Shown piece after piece: positions 51,421-58,586 of a DNA stretch of 64,000 bases. The stretch spans positions 2,930,001 to 2,994,000 of the forward strand of contig JACVVK020000013.1 of NCBI GenBank assembly GCA_018292915.2, read 5' to 3'. Position 1 is the stretch's first letter. Every line of letters begins with the position of its first letter. Origin of the DNA: Batillaria attramentaria (Eukaryota; Mollusca; Gastropoda; Batillariidae). The position numbers were made by a program, and so were the translations under genes. The notes under the pieces were generated by a model. The model was not told the DNA's origin and ran no database searches. It saw only the letters and a program-made list of their open reading frames with translations.

Positions 51421-54400
51421 CATTCTAATACCCTCTCTGTTTATCTTGTGCTAACTCTGTAATAGTCAGTCTTTTATTTTTCCTACCCCACTTGGGGCAC
51501 TGAAACTCTGTATTATATGTTGCATTAGCCTTGCTGCTCTTGGGTGGGGGGTGGGGGGGGGGGGGGCATTTCCACGCACACAGTGACGTCACGTGGGAGT
51601 CTCAATTTATTGTGAATAACGGGAACCACGCTCAGAGGCAACAACACACATACATATTTATACATATATACATAACCACCTTATTCTGAAGCAGTAACTT
51701 ACTATTTACCTACAACTCTACAACAATACTCCGACTGAGAGGTCACAGCTTTGTCAGCGTTACACCCTCGCTGTTTCACAGAACGGCGATGTGAATAACG
51801 CAGACGGTACATGTGCTCTTGCTCAGTGAGGTAACGCTCTTTACAGCAGCTGTAACGCGACACCCTGTTCCCCATGCCCAGAGCAAATACTGGCCGCAAT
51901 AAGTGGACAGAAAATCATTCTGGCCGCCTCTCCAAGCGCTCAGCAGAGACGGATAACCTTGCGCTACCGCTGGACAGCCCTATGGAAGATAACGTCCTTT
52001 GAGGATCCCTGGAAAGAAGCTGTTGGTTGCTGGGGGCTTGCAGCCTTGGCGGTTTTCTGTTTGTTTGTTTGTTGTTGTTGTGGGGGATTATGTTGTTATT
52101 GATATTTTTTAAATCATTTCATTCGTCACTACTACTGTCAACAGGTCTTACGGTTATTTATTTTCTGGGAAATTCGGGTTGCTTCCCCCACAAGAAGCGC
52201 ATCACCGCGGTGCAGCGCCACCCAATACCTATCCTATTTTTCAAGTTTGCTGGGGAAGGAAAGCCGGATAACCCGGAGAGAAACCTCTGATAAGCAGCCC
52301 GGTAGCCAGGAAAAACTGGTATCATATATCACAAGCTCGGCATGGGCTCGAACTCATGCTTTGCCGTGACAGGGTGCGGCTAAGTCCGACATGCTAGCTA
52401 TTAGAACACCGCTCAAAGCCATTATGGTTGGGGAAACCAGTTTTCCTTAGGAGAAGTTGAAAACCAGAGCCTGCATTCCCAGTGGAAAATGACTTTTGGA
52501 AAAAAAAAAAAAAAAAAAAACAACCAACAAAAATACAGGACACATGGGTTGTACCATTTTACTTATTCAGAGATTCTGCTTGAGAAACTGGTACATGTAA
52601 ATCCAAATGATTTATAAACGGATACATACATGTACCCATATTTACTGGTGTTTGCTGAGTAAGCTTACTCTCTGTGCAGTAGCTTCGGTTAAAACCAGCT
52701 TGCTGTCAGACAGACGGCTTAATGCTCATTACAAATGCCTGACAAAACTAGAAGTACCTGCCAGAAAGATGGCATGTAAGGCTTACACGACAGGTCGGGA
52801 TATATCGAACTTCCAGTGATTTCAGCTTTGACTAATCTTATGACAATGATAACAGAAAATTGGAAAAAAAAAATTATGAAATGTTTCATTCAATGATTCA
52901 TGTCGTGTCATGAAATTAATTCCTAATGCCTGCCCGGCAAACGCTCAAGTCACCTGACCACCAGGAAAATTTCAATTTCAAAACTGGGTAGGATCGACCC
53001 TGCCTCAATCTCTACCACGTTTGAAAATTCAAATCTACAGTGCTCCCAACCCAGGGCTCTAAGTAGCCCAGTGAGATAGTTGCCAAGGACCGAAGGCATC
53101 TGAGCTGATAGCGACAAACTGCACGGGGCAGCGAGCTGGTTTGGAGGGTTTAATCACGAGGCCGAGGACTCTGTTGAGACAGGCAGGGAGAAATGACAAG
53201 TCTGAGCACCCGTGTTCACCCGGTGCTGCACGTTTACCTCCCCTCCGGTGATAAAGTGCTCCCCCCTTAACCCATCCAATGCCCAACTGAACTCTTTCAT
53301 CTCAACGTGGGCTCTACCCTATGCAAAGAAATGCTGGCCGCCTTCAACAGCTGAAGTGCAGACAAACAGTACTGGGGTTCTACACATAATCTGCACATGC
53401 AACTGTTTATGAATTACTGATGGCAGTTCAGACTAGTTCACAGCCCAGGGTATGGTTCTACACTGAATACAGACACAATGAAACGCCATGGTGGTTCATC
53501 TACATGTACAGTACCTACAGTTACACTGAGTGCCCTGCACTGTGAGGGATACACACAATGCACACATCCACATCACTCAGTTTCAAAGCAGAACGGTGTC
53601 TCCCCTTCAAAACAGAGTCAATCCAGACACAAAATCTAGAGAGAGACTTCTGAGGGGAACGGTTTCACCGGAGGTCACCGGTAAGCCCGCCATTTGCGTG
53701 GGTTCGATATGGACTTTGTCCTGCTGGATTATCTAGGTTGCCTGGCTGATAAGGGTTTAAATTCAGCCTGTCAGCGGGGTGGAGGCTTGAGAAAATCAGC
53801 TCAAGACGGCAGGGAAATGGATTGAGGAAGCCCGCAGTTTCTCCTGGTCAAACACACGCCATAAAACTTTAAAAGTAAACAGGCAAACTGCTCAAAAGCC
53901 AAAAAGTGCACTTAATCCTCTGCAGCACACAGTCACGTACCCGCTCGACACGCACCTTACAATGAGGAGCACTAACGCGTTCCCCGATGCTTCACACTCT
54001 TCTGGATGTATGATTTAGCATTTGCAGTAATATCAGGTTACATTTTTGTTTGCGCTGTGGAATATCAGTATTCACTTTCATGCCGTGGGAATTTCTCGCA
54101 AGTAAAGAGCATGAAAAACTCATGTACTAAACGTGGTCAAACTGAACTGTAAACTGAAGTTCTAGAAAACAATTTCAGTCCTGAAAGGAGGAGTAGTTTA
54201 GTGTGTAGTGTAGTGTAGTGTAGTGTAGTGTAGTGTAGTGTAGTTTTACCTAAAAGACACAGATCACTACATGCTTGCTGATAGGATTTGTGAATCATTA
54301 ATGTAGCAATTCTTAAAAGGAACACCTGAAAAGTGAGATTCTTGTACATGTATCACTTCATCAGAGTTTCAAGAAGAGATTTGATTTGATTATCGGACTT

Positions 54401-55885
54401 ACCCTCCTCAGCAAAGCCCTGCGATTGGTCTGTCCCCTGACCCAGCTGGCCCAAAGGAGTGGCTTCCCCTGGCGACTGAAGAGCGCTTTTGGCGTGCTGC
54501 TCCAACAGCTCATGATGACGCTGTTTCAAGGAGTTGATCTCTTTCTGCACAAATAAACACAGCAAGACATGTAAGACAAAGACAGTCACCAGTCAATTTC
54601 TTGCACAGCAGTCACCATCAAATCCTCAACGTACAGCACAACCATGTACGAAATAAATCCAGGCACAGGAACTGCTCTTGGGCGAAAAAAAACCCTCTGC
54701 AATCCAGATCCAGGGGTGGGGAATGGAGGGTGGCAGGCCTTGCTATATTAAACGGGGGTGGGGGGTGGGTTAAGCTGCCTTTTTGGTCTACTCGAATGCC
54801 TAAACTGTGCAACTGTTTGAGAATCCTGATCACTTCCCGGCATTTTGGGATTCAAATCAATCTGACCATATGCGAATTAATGCATCGTGAAAGAGAATCT
54901 TTCATCGCAACTCAGACTTTTTTCTATCTTTTCCTCGGAAAATCATTTTTCGACCACGGAACTTGATTAAGGATCCGAGGAGAGTTCCCCTACCTGTAAA
55001 TCTTTCTCCAAAATCCAGGCAAAGGAAATATACATGGAGCAATTAAGTGAAAGGCAATATGGGGCCATATCGAAGACAGAGAACAAGGAAAAAAGTTAGT
55101 ACGAATCTTGCTCTATAGGGACTCAAACCTATGACCCCCAGACCAACAGGCAACCAGGCTCCCTTGACAAATCAACACTGGTTGTTTGGGGGTTTTCGCG
55201 TTCATATGGATGATAACAAAGACGGGACAATGAGAAAGAGGCAAGCGCAAATATTTGGTCCCAGCTGGTAATCGAACTCATGACCCGAGCATTCAAAGTC
55301 AAACGCTCTACATCTCAACTGTCCCGGCTCCCCTACAAAGCAGCATGGAAATCTGACGTTAGGGAATTCATTCAATCTGTAATGAGGGACTCTTTCTTTG
55401 CACTTTTTCCCCATGTACTGATGTAGGGCTATTACCGCTGAATATGATTTGCTCATCGAGTTTTTAAATTTTCTTTTCAGAATCTCCACTCATGGTATAT
55501 GAAGCGTTTGGGCTTACTTGCATGTGAGGAAAGCCACCATACTCAGGTGTACTGTAGCAGACTTGATTATCTTTCAAAATAGTAATAGTGAGGAGCTTTT
55601 GAGCGCCTATTCAGTCTGACGAGCTCTAGGCACTTAATACACACACACACACACAAAAACAAAACCACAATACCGGTACATACTGCCCCCCCTCCCCCCC
55701 CCCCCACACACACCCGTCATTGTGACAGACTAATCAAACGCTTCCCAAAATAGTGTAGTTGTTAATGTGTTGAGATCCTTAAAGAAAGAAAAGGAAAAAA
55801 ATGACCACAGGTAACAACATCCGTATGAAATCTTTCCACATACAGCACATGACTATGAAAATGGACACAAAAAGGTGCCGAACGT

Positions 55886-55932
<47 letters not shown>

Positions 55933-58586
55933 CACGCTCATGCTCTCTATGAAAAGGTACCAGTATAAGTGTATATATACTCCTGCCTGGCACATCTTCT
56001 CTAACAGAAAAATATTTCTATATCGACTAAAGGGGTGAATACAGCGTACAAAACAGGGCTAACTTGGTAAGGTAAGTTATTGGAGGCATCCATTAACTTT
56101 CAACATCAACATAAAGGCTACAGAAAAGGCAACTGGTGTGTGCTAATATTTATTCAGATGGAAGGAAAGCAAACCAAACGGCAGTGACTGTAGTTGAACT
56201 CCATGTATGTACTTGTCATCCTGACACATGAACATACAGTCAACACAAAGCCGCAGAATCAAAGGGATTGGCAAAACTGCAGACTTACGAGAAAAAAATC
56301 TCTTCAGACTGTAGAAAAATTAAATTATGGTTCAAGCCAGACTTTTTCTGAACTGATATATTTGCTGTGATTCTACCTGATTTGTTAAAAAAAAAAAAAA
56401 TTTAATCATTTAAGCTCAGAGGAATCATTTACTTTCAAGTGGAACTATGTGCCTACCAGGTTTGCTAAAAGATATTTAAAAAAAAATAAAAAAAATTAGG
56501 CTTCATTTCATGTGGAACCATGTGCCAGTTCCAAAAGGATAGCTCTTACTAATATGTATATTTCTTTAGGAAAAAGGAGCAAATGTTGATACTTGTTTAT
56601 CTTAGAACTTAAAAAGATTATGAATACACTGGTTTTGTGGTTGTATGCGTGTTAACAGGTTTCATTTTCATTTGTACAGTAGCCCTCGCAAGAGTACAGG
56701 TCTGTTACCCAGGGACACAGGGACACTCAGACTTTTCTCTTCGTACACCTGAACCAAACACAAACAAGACAGAAATACCCCCAGGGTTGGTCCCTGGCAA
56801 GCAACCCTGCAACTTTTAGATTCACAGCTGCAGGCGTTTACTTAAGCTGACTACAAATCAAACATGATCGATTGCTTCTCGGTTCAGCCATCTCCACTTT
56901 CCAGGTTTTGCCCCAGTACCAAGGGGTGTTTGCACTGTTTTCATCTTTGTTTGTCAATCCCCCCCTTGCTCTACTTTGAACATGTTGCCACACCTTCCCT
57001 GATAAGATGACAGCAGTGTGCCAACCACTGATGTTACTGATGTAACAGCATGAATTTCTCCTTGCCACTAACACAAAGAAAACGCTTCAAATGTTCATGA
57101 CTGCTTCTAGTCAAATTTTCTTGATCATTTATTAATGAAGATCACCAACAGTTAATCCATCAGCTGACATTCAGAGAGAGAGTTGGTGTTCTTTTGTTTG
57201 ATTGTTTTTCGGTGTGTGTGTGTATGTGTGTGTGTGTGTGCGACATGCGTGCCTCTGTGTGTGTGCGTGTGTGTGGTTTGCTGAATCACATGTCATTTCC
57301 ACTAGCACTGCTGCAGTAAATCTGAACAACACGATGACCGTTGAAAAGTACCACAACTTGCCAAGTAAGCATGCCCCCAAAGCAATAAATAAATGAAGAG
57401 CATGCACACCGCATGCAGTAATAAATCCTCCAACACAAGGTAATTTAGGCTATCTTCAGTATCATACTATTGGATGTCTGTACAGCTGAGTCATAACCTA
57501 CACAAACCTGTGCCATGTCATGTGTGTTTGTTTAGGACTTTGTGACATCCAGGCTTTTCAACAAAACTACCATAATTTAAGATAAAAAGGGAGGTGACTC
57601 ATGACTGGGAAAAGTGGTTATTTCCCTTCTTGATATTACCAACCCTGAGCACATGTGCAGGAGAGATAGATCTATCTATCTCTACATTCTAATGGTAACA
57701 AAGAGATCAAGGTGACTGTGAGACTGGGTGCTGTAGGTGTTAATGGGTTAAACTTAAAGCCATACACAGCAACATAACAGTATTTCTTTCATGAAAGCAG
57801 TGTGGCAATCCTCGACCAATCTTACCTCCTTCTCCTCCAGCAGAGCACGATATTCACGCGAGATGCTGTTGATCTGGAGCTCCGCAGACTCTGCCTTCTC
57901 CTCCAACTCGCGGTTGACACGCTTGAGTCTTTCATTCTGTCAGAGGAAAATGTCACAGCCACATTACTAACCTGACTTTGGATGAAGCATAATAACCATA
58001 CACCAGTACTTCGACATCCCTAGCATTTCATAGATCTGTATGACATATGTTTCTGTTAATATTTTGAGTCTTCTCTCACCAGAATTTGTTTTTCTCCTCT
58101 TGACTCCTCCCAATCTTCCTCAATGGGTTAGTTAGTTAGTTAGTTATTTACGCCGCGTAAGCCTTCCTCAATGGGAGTGTAGGACACATTCCAAGATAAT
58201 TTTGAAAAACACAGAACACAGACTAAAATGAACATCCTTTCTGATGTATTCCACTGCCCTGAAATGTTTACTTCTGCCAGTGATGCCATTCAGATTCTTC
58301 ATGCATTTTCACTGTTCTCTTCAAGACAGGTAGGTACAGAAAGAGTTAAAAGTAAATGGATAATGATTTATCATCTTGAACTAGAGGGGCCTGGTCTGCC
58401 CACTAGAATAAGATGGAAGGACGTTTCATCGTTTGTGAGGTAATCTGTACGTTACAATGCAAACGCACATGTATGAGAAAAACAGATCTTGTGAAAAAAA
58501 AAACCTCACCTCGGCTTTCTGTGTGGCGTACAAACTCTCCAGCTGCTGAATGCGCTCCTTGGCCAGACTGAGCTCTGTTGCATGGT
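11150..58586 (-). CDS. TRIP11: TRIP11/GMAP-210, Golgi coiled-coil tether (23 exons, 5' exon missing)
   Basis: This gene encodes the long coiled-coil golgin GMAP-210, which in animals captures small, highly curved vesicles at the cis-Golgi and binds Arf1 through a C-terminal GRAB domain. Twenty-three exons with GT..AG borders and compatible phases give about 2,270 codons, against 1,979 residues in human. Diagnostic stretches are NERLKRVNRELEEK near the N-terminus, REINHLRQEVTRLRADSQHW, NDLHMDKKELEEEL, GYTREALEAEEREKSLR, ASQQASQQVESLQQQL, SASRLSEQLDRKEE-type sequence, the GRAB core LMKNLLLGYFHTP, and the tail FSQLFVKFLEKES with NPFTAPRHVSMPIP and ILKDVLGSR at the end. The first coding exon, which should carry the amphipathic ALPS motif, was not found and probably lies beyond base 64000. 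One base appears to be missing near 23930. Identity is very secure; individual exon edges are predictions from splice motifs. Confidence 0.96.
11975..12091 (-). CDS. TRIP11: TRIP11 exon w22
   Basis: The exon is 117 nt, phase 0 to 0, with acceptor ctctatcag and donor gtgagaga. It reads IEESDGGGSWVTSLLRRART and then GSSPPTTPVRHMKTPEFNQ. It matches the Gly-rich, basic, Pro/Thr-containing linker after the GRAB domain in vertebrates. Confidence 0.93.
12144..12200. repeat. (CA)n microsatellite
   Basis: CA units lie between exons w21 and w22 and are followed by long A runs. Confidence 0.95.
12515..12629 (-). CDS. TRIP11: TRIP11 exon w21, GRAB (Arf-binding) domain
   Basis: The exon is 115 nt, phase 2 to 0, with acceptor atgttcccag and donor gtattttt. 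It encodes VLMKNLLLGYFHTPSRNRKD and onward to GSVLGFTHDDFLK. The (L/F)(L/I)GxFHTP motif is the signature of the GRAB domain, which in family members binds Arf-family GTPase in the GTP state at the Golgi. The key hydrophobic and HTP residues are all present, so Arf binding is probably conserved. Confidence 0.97.
12830..13730. mobile_element. 0.9-kb non-autonomous DNA element with 20-bp perfect TIRs and doubled termini
   Basis: The outer ends are ggggacctatgcatggacac and its exact complement. A second, inner pair (12922-12943 and 13632-13652) carries the same tatgcatggac core. Subterminal regions repeat tttaggc/gcctaaa and aagtctcagactt palindromes. The centre (about 13020-13500) is GC- and CpG-rich without an open frame. 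No clear target duplication was seen. It lies between exons w20 and w21. Confidence 0.75.
14210..14291 (-). CDS. TRIP11: TRIP11 exon w20
   Basis: The exon is 82 nt, phase 1 to 2, with acceptor ctcatcacag and donor gtgaatac. It reads VQKRESVLRAAEEQIHKLTS and then STEAKVD. A second in-frame acceptor a few codons downstream is possible but weaker. It corresponds to vertebrate [20 protein letters not shown]. Confidence 0.9.
14292..20465. other. TRIP11 intron w19-w20 (6.2 kb)
   Basis: It contains the 35-bp minisatellite, (taa)n plus gcgctttaca-type repeat near 14385-14455, poly-G and poly-A tracts, a tacatata/cacaca mixed repeat near 18330-18430 and a GA run near 18503. No exon was seen. Confidence 0.72.
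17146..17588. repeat. 35-bp minisatellite, 12 copies plus a partial
   Basis: The unit is ggctgtttgccaaatgaaca followed by gatgttccttttaaa. Variants include aggtgttcc in copies 3-5 and ggccgtttgcc in later copies. It lies in the 6.2-kb intron between exons w19 and w20. Confidence 0.95.
20466..20565 (-). CDS. TRIP11: TRIP11 exon w19
   Basis: The exon is 100 nt, phase 0 to 1, with acceptor cctgacag and donor gtaaccat. It reads AELEEASDGLAAASRLSEQL and then DRKEEALQAMKEE. It aligns with vertebrate [22 protein letters not shown] just upstream of the GRAB domain. Confidence 0.95.
20765..20868 (-). CDS. TRIP11: TRIP11 exon w18
   Basis: The exon is 104 nt, phase 1 to 0, with acceptor cctttccag and donor gtttgtta. 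It reads EKDSQIASETERYQQEAQRL and onward to EAELRQAK. The donor is non-canonical at +3 but gives the right phase. Confidence 0.9.
21144..21307 (-). CDS. TRIP11: TRIP11 exon w17
   Basis: The exon is 164 nt, phase 2 to 1, with acceptor gtcttgcag and donor gtaggtgc. It reads SQQASQQVESLQQQLHTIAA and onward to QQYASSLSNLQLVLEQFQK. It aligns directly with vertebrate SHQASVQVESLQEQL..QYALSLANLQMVLEHFQ. Confidence 0.96.
21940..22061 (-). CDS. TRIP11: TRIP11 exon w16
   Basis: The exon is 122 nt, phase 0 to 2, with acceptor gttgtgcag and donor gtgggcaa. It reads IEEGYTREALEAEEREKSLR and onward to KLLSSASQVQSA. The YTREAL..E.REAKLR stretch is one of the most conserved parts of GMAP-210. Confidence 0.95.
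22457..22528 (-). CDS. TRIP11: TRIP11 exon w15
   Basis: The exon is 72 nt, phase 0 to 0, with acceptor cttttgcag and donor gtacgtgt. It reads NLRLKDKEHKLNRELERLRG plus HLLQ. It matches the vertebrate RDKEFRSNQELERLRNHLL segment. Confidence 0.93.
22785..23010 (+). repeat. Dispersed repeat family D, copy 2
   Basis: The sequence gagtgagtgatttgtttagg, then gcgcaagccacaaagactaa, and later ggagacgctgcaccttcatg matches the copy near 6.57-6.83 kb over about 220 bp. It lies between exons w14 and w15. Confidence 0.75.
23122..26639 (-). CDS. TRIP11: TRIP11 exon w14, giant central coiled-coil exon with one-base frame break
   Basis: This 3,518-nt exon encodes about half of the protein, nearly all coiled coil. 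It starts VKDLQEELQNLSMQ after acceptor gtgtttcag and ends QQELSEMQAE before donor gtatgaac. Conserved blocks include NDLHMDKKELEEELGRKQEE, an acidic patch SSEGEDADRREYFSRLTQQ, and REALQNLSRLVRDREVEIEA. Reading is open from the acceptor to a TGA at 23916-23918, while the frame that reaches the donor is open upstream only from about 23970. Both phases at the exon edges are 0, yet the length is 3n+2, so exactly one base is missing (or two are extra) around 23920-23940. No splice pair explains this without deleting conserved sequence. An assembly or sequencing error is the likeliest cause; a real null allele is possible. Confidence 0.93.
27173..27627 (-). CDS. TRIP11: TRIP11 exon w13
   Basis: The exon is 455 nt, phase 1 to 0, with acceptor gtgtttcag and donor gtacagta. 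An acidic Ser/Thr-rich opening (GETGSDTDNTLDQSFTSDN) precedes strong coiled coil. The segment ELDDQHQEATNHLIAARNAL is a close match to the vertebrate ELDRQNQEATKHM block. Confidence 0.93.
27782..27953 (-). mobile_element. SINE-A copy 2
   Basis: This is a full-length SINE-A in TRIP11 intron w12-w13. The head resembles tRNA-Arg(UCU), with box-B-like gttcgtatccc on the minus strand, followed by ccaaatatttgtgctggc and the ggacgttaaa tail. It is flanked by a perfect 16-bp duplication gtgtgaggatgggagg at 27766-27781 and 27954-27969, which fixes both ends. Confidence 0.9.
28376..28690 (+). mobile_element. SINE with a different tRNA-like head but the SINE-B tail
   Basis: The head (tatagtggttaaggtgtctg, box-B-like ggttccagtcc) is unlike SINE-B. 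The middle contains gtgtgcacgttaaaaatccc. The end, ccccgggggagcagcccaaatttccc in sense, matches the SINE-B 3' end. This looks like an independent head fused to a shared tail. It lies between exons w12 and w13. Confidence 0.7.
28746..28913 (-). CDS. TRIP11: TRIP11 exon w12
   Basis: The exon is 168 nt, phase 1 to 1, with acceptor cttgccag and donor gtcagttt. It reads DVIDNLERENLVLKEQSVKL and onward to STLWRQLRQLK. The donor was chosen because it alone gives the phase needed by the following exon. Confidence 0.87.
29065..29383 (+). mobile_element. SINE-B copy 1
   Basis: This retroposon of about 320 bp lies in intron w11-w12. A tRNA-like head (tctaacaggtagcgcatcag, box-B-like gggttcgagccc) is followed by a body with cctggctaccaggctgctca, then ttgggtggcgctacaccgcg, a tail caaatttcccgaaagagata and a poly-A run. 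It is antisense to TRIP11. Confidence 0.85.
29648..29765 (-). CDS. TRIP11: TRIP11 exon w11
   Basis: The exon is 118 nt, phase 0 to 1, with acceptor tgtgacag and donor gtcagtac. It reads ESSLKSSIIEAGTELQKVSK and onward to EQQRVAA. The intron before it carries seven tandem 126-bp repeats. Confidence 0.87.
30037..30918. repeat. 126-bp tandem repeat, 7 copies
   Basis: Units start ggccaccatcactcttttat at 30037, 30163, 30289, 30415, 30541, 30667 and 30793. Copies 4 and 7 share the variant aacttcctcatcatgcaatg, while the others have agttccttaccatg or a close form. The array fills most of the intron between exons w10 and w11. Confidence 0.95.
31307..31441 (-). CDS. TRIP11: TRIP11 exon w10
   Basis: The exon is 135 nt, phase 0 to 0, with acceptor ttctttcag and donor gtgtgtct. 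It reads ADTQDILSDLRSVRQQLHME and onward to KLYSAGVQ. It predicts coiled coil. Confidence 0.87.
31442..33434. other. TRIP11 intron w9-w10
   Basis: It contains one MITE and A-rich runs near 33.1-33.2 kb. Nothing else was recognised. Confidence 0.7.
31616..31876. mobile_element. 261-bp MITE with gggcccgcatgta TIRs
   Basis: Perfect 13-bp inverted ends are gggcccgcatgta and tacatgcgggccc. Longer imperfect complementarity extends inward (gttgagtttagccctgggt against acccagggctacaggcc-like sequence). A related truncated copy lies near 7.3 kb. It sits between exons w9 and w10. Confidence 0.75.
33435..33538 (-). CDS. TRIP11: TRIP11 exon w9
   Basis: The exon is 104 nt, phase 1 to 0, with acceptor tgtgttgcag and donor gtagtgac. 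It reads ELEEERSRAVHSQQQVGLDL and onward to LEANH. The donor is weaker than its neighbours, so the exact 3' edge is less certain, but the phase fits the next exon. Confidence 0.82.
33700..34017 (-). mobile_element. SINE-B copy 2
   Basis: This copy of the same family lies between exons w8 and w9. It has the tail attatccctttcgggaaaatc, the gcgccacccaatacctatcc block and the head gtggcgcagcggctaaatct as read on the plus strand. A long T run interrupts the middle. It is adjacent to a TG microsatellite. Confidence 0.85.
34031..34086. repeat. (TG)n microsatellite
   Basis: TG units are followed by a G-rich run, between exon w8 and SINE-B copy 2. Confidence 0.95.
34175..34352 (-). CDS. TRIP11: TRIP11 exon w8
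   Basis: The exon is 178 nt, phase 0 to 1, with acceptor gacctgacag and donor gtgaggag. It reads VQTAKSHLQDVLQELQAEVE and onward to SSLRHQLE, a regular coiled coil. Beyond its donor lie a long TG repeat and an antisense SINE, all intronic. Confidence 0.9.
35092..35243 (-). CDS. TRIP11: TRIP11 exon w7
   Basis: The exon is 152 nt, phase 1 to 0, with acceptor ccccccag and donor gtgactgt. A Ser/Thr-rich acidic linker (TDSTGTAHSASVLPESDRTE) is followed by coil MELAGLKQQLASMTQEKDK. Phase continuity with both neighbours supports it; the linker itself shows no recognisable motif. Confidence 0.88.
35428..35455. repeat. 28-bp perfect palindrome
   Basis: Two 14-base arms, aagttgtttctcta and its complement, meet without a spacer. 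The right arm and the following gacggggc recur in direct orientation near 36995-37018, so the palindrome may be the end of a dispersed element. Confidence 0.75.
36207..36610. repeat. Imperfect tandem duplication of about 180 bp
   Basis: The words ccagccctctagatcttcca and acagggaaatcacaagacat occur near 36207 and 36390. The word gctgacgtcaaa(c/t)g with ttagttcac recurs near 36328, 36508 and 36577. Two diverged units and a partial third are present between exons w6 and w7. Confidence 0.7.
36634..36805 (+). mobile_element. SINE-A copy 3
   Basis: This full-length copy lies in intron w5-w6... more exactly between exons w6 and w7, oriented opposite to TRIP11. It begins ggggagccagggtggccgaa and ends in a cacccaccc tract. 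It is inserted in a CT microsatellite, which hides any target duplication. Confidence 0.88.
37057..37222 (-). CDS. TRIP11: TRIP11 exon w6
   Basis: The exon is 166 nt, phase 0 to 1, with acceptor tgttcacag and donor gtaagaat. It reads ELEKNAAEIREQAQHEVASL and onward through HQNKMATLKKRHKDEMAQLK. The pattern of heptads and the paired K-R-H motif agree with the vertebrate HQQKLTEISRRHREEL block. Confidence 0.93.
37223..40843. other. TRIP11 intron w5-w6
   Basis: It contains an antisense family D fragment near 38580-38640, a (ttg)n run near 38895 and short AC/CT runs. Nothing else was recognised. Confidence 0.7.
40844..40909 (-). CDS. TRIP11: TRIP11 exon w5
   Basis: The exon is 66 nt, phase 0 to 0, with acceptor gattgcag and donor gtgagta. 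It reads SGGKGNESSAQHEILSLQAK plus IK. It corresponds to the short linker before the next coil segment of GMAP-210. Confidence 0.88.
42778..42825. repeat. (GA)n microsatellite
   Basis: About twenty-three GA units lie in intron w4-w5. Confidence 0.95.
43765..43856. repeat. 92-bp TTAA-ended palindrome
   Basis: The two 46-base arms (43765-43810 and 43811-43856) are reverse complements with a single mismatch and no spacer. Arms begin ttaactctttgacgac and meet at cctatagg. TTAA at both ends suggests a minimal TTAA-target MITE made only of terminal repeats. It lies in TRIP11 intron w4-w5. Confidence 0.85.
44869..45008 (-). CDS. TRIP11: TRIP11 exon w4
   Basis: The exon is 140 nt, phase 1 to 0, with acceptor tgcttccag and donor gtgagtgc. 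It contains ESWGDFDDSLRLQREINHLR followed by QEVTRLRADSQHWRSVAGQL. This is a clear counterpart of the vertebrate DFGDIISSQQEINRLSNEV..HW block. Confidence 0.94.
45597..45755 (-). mobile_element. SINE-A copy 4
   Basis: The copy lies in intron w3-w4 in the same orientation as TRIP11. Its head has small deletions (box region ccattcggctcccc). The flanks share a gggagca word with imperfect extension, consistent with an aged target duplication. Confidence 0.85.
47664..47834 (+). mobile_element. Candidate short solo LTR
   Basis: This 171-bp stretch begins tgttacagaatgttctagat and ends gagagcgaca (TG..CA). It contains tagtatataagcagc (TATA-like) at about 47695 and aataaagt at about 47768 in the order expected for U3, R and U5. 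No matching 5-bp flanks and no internal retroelement sequence were found. A short Ty3-like LTR is the best guess; an unrelated promoter-like sequence is possible. Confidence 0.4.
48242..48409 (+). mobile_element. SINE-A copy 5
   Basis: The copy lies in intron w3-w4 and contains gttcgaatcccgactgggg and the ggacgttaaactc tail. A 10-bp duplication cctccttcag flanks it at 48232-48241 and 48410-48419. Confidence 0.88.
49640..49704. repeat. (TG)n microsatellite
   Basis: TG units are followed by T and G runs, in intron w3-w4. Confidence 0.95.
50958..51137 (+). mobile_element. SINE-A copy 6
   Basis: The copy lies in intron w3-w4. Its first bases are diverged (the family start ggggagcc is not intact), but ggtcgaatggtagagcgttg and the ggaaaaggacgtta tail are clear. 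Edges are approximate. Confidence 0.8.
51344..51419. repeat. (TG)n microsatellite
   Basis: About thirty-seven TG units lie in intron w3-w4. Confidence 0.95.
52155..52420 (-). mobile_element. SINE-B copy 3
   Basis: This copy lies in intron w3-w4. It shares ctgggaaattcgggttgctt, gcagcgccacccaatacc and caagctcggcatgggctcga with the other copies. It is slightly shortened in the head. Confidence 0.84.
54203..54244. repeat. (tagtg)n pentanucleotide repeat
   Basis: About eight tagtg units lie just inside intron w3-w4, 160 bp from exon w3. Confidence 0.9.
54403..54544 (-). CDS. TRIP11: TRIP11 exon w3
   Basis: The exon is 142 nt, phase 0 to 1, with acceptor atttgtgcag and donor gtaagtcc. It begins KEINSLKQRHHELLEQHAKS and then becomes a Gly/Gln/Ser-rich linker (LGQLGQGTDQSQGFAEE). 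The order coil followed by low-complexity linker matches the vertebrate protein. Confidence 0.9.
55181..55334 (-). mobile_element. SINE-A copy 7
   Basis: This diverged copy lies in intron w2-w3. The order tail, caaatatttggtcccagctgg and box-B-like region matches the family. Several substitutions in the tail mark it as older than its relatives. Confidence 0.8.
55889..55928. repeat. (TG)n microsatellite
   Basis: About twenty TG units lie in intron w2-w3. Confidence 0.93.
57826..57936 (-). CDS. TRIP11: TRIP11 exon w2
   Basis: The exon is 111 nt, phase 0 to 0, with acceptor cctctgacag and donor gtaagatt. It reads NERLKRVNRELEEKAESAEL and onward to LLEEKE. This matches the conserved NERLKKL..LEEK block of vertebrate GMAP-210 and predicts coiled coil. 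Confidence 0.92.
58510..58586 (-). CDS. TRIP11: TRIP11 exon w1 (first coding exon in window)
   Basis: The exon is 77 nt and is bounded by an acceptor ending ccattacag and a donor gtgaggttt. It reads DHATELSLAKERIQQLESLY and onward to QKAE, after one base supplied by the upstream exon. It corresponds to the start of the coiled coil just behind the ALPS region of GMAP-210. The upstream exon that supplies the initiator is not recognisable in the window. Confidence 0.85.

Larger units (their letters stand above)
45009..54402. other. TRIP11 intron w3-w4 (9.4 kb)
   Basis: This is the largest complete intron. It contains three SINE-A copies, one SINE-B copy, the candidate LTR and several microsatellites. 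The remainder (for example 46100-47600 and 52500-54100) is unique sequence in which I see no gene. Confidence 0.75.
54545..57825. other. TRIP11 intron w2-w3
   Basis: It contains one SINE-A copy and TG repeats near 55.9 and 57.2 kb. Otherwise it is unique AT-rich sequence without coding signal. Confidence 0.75.
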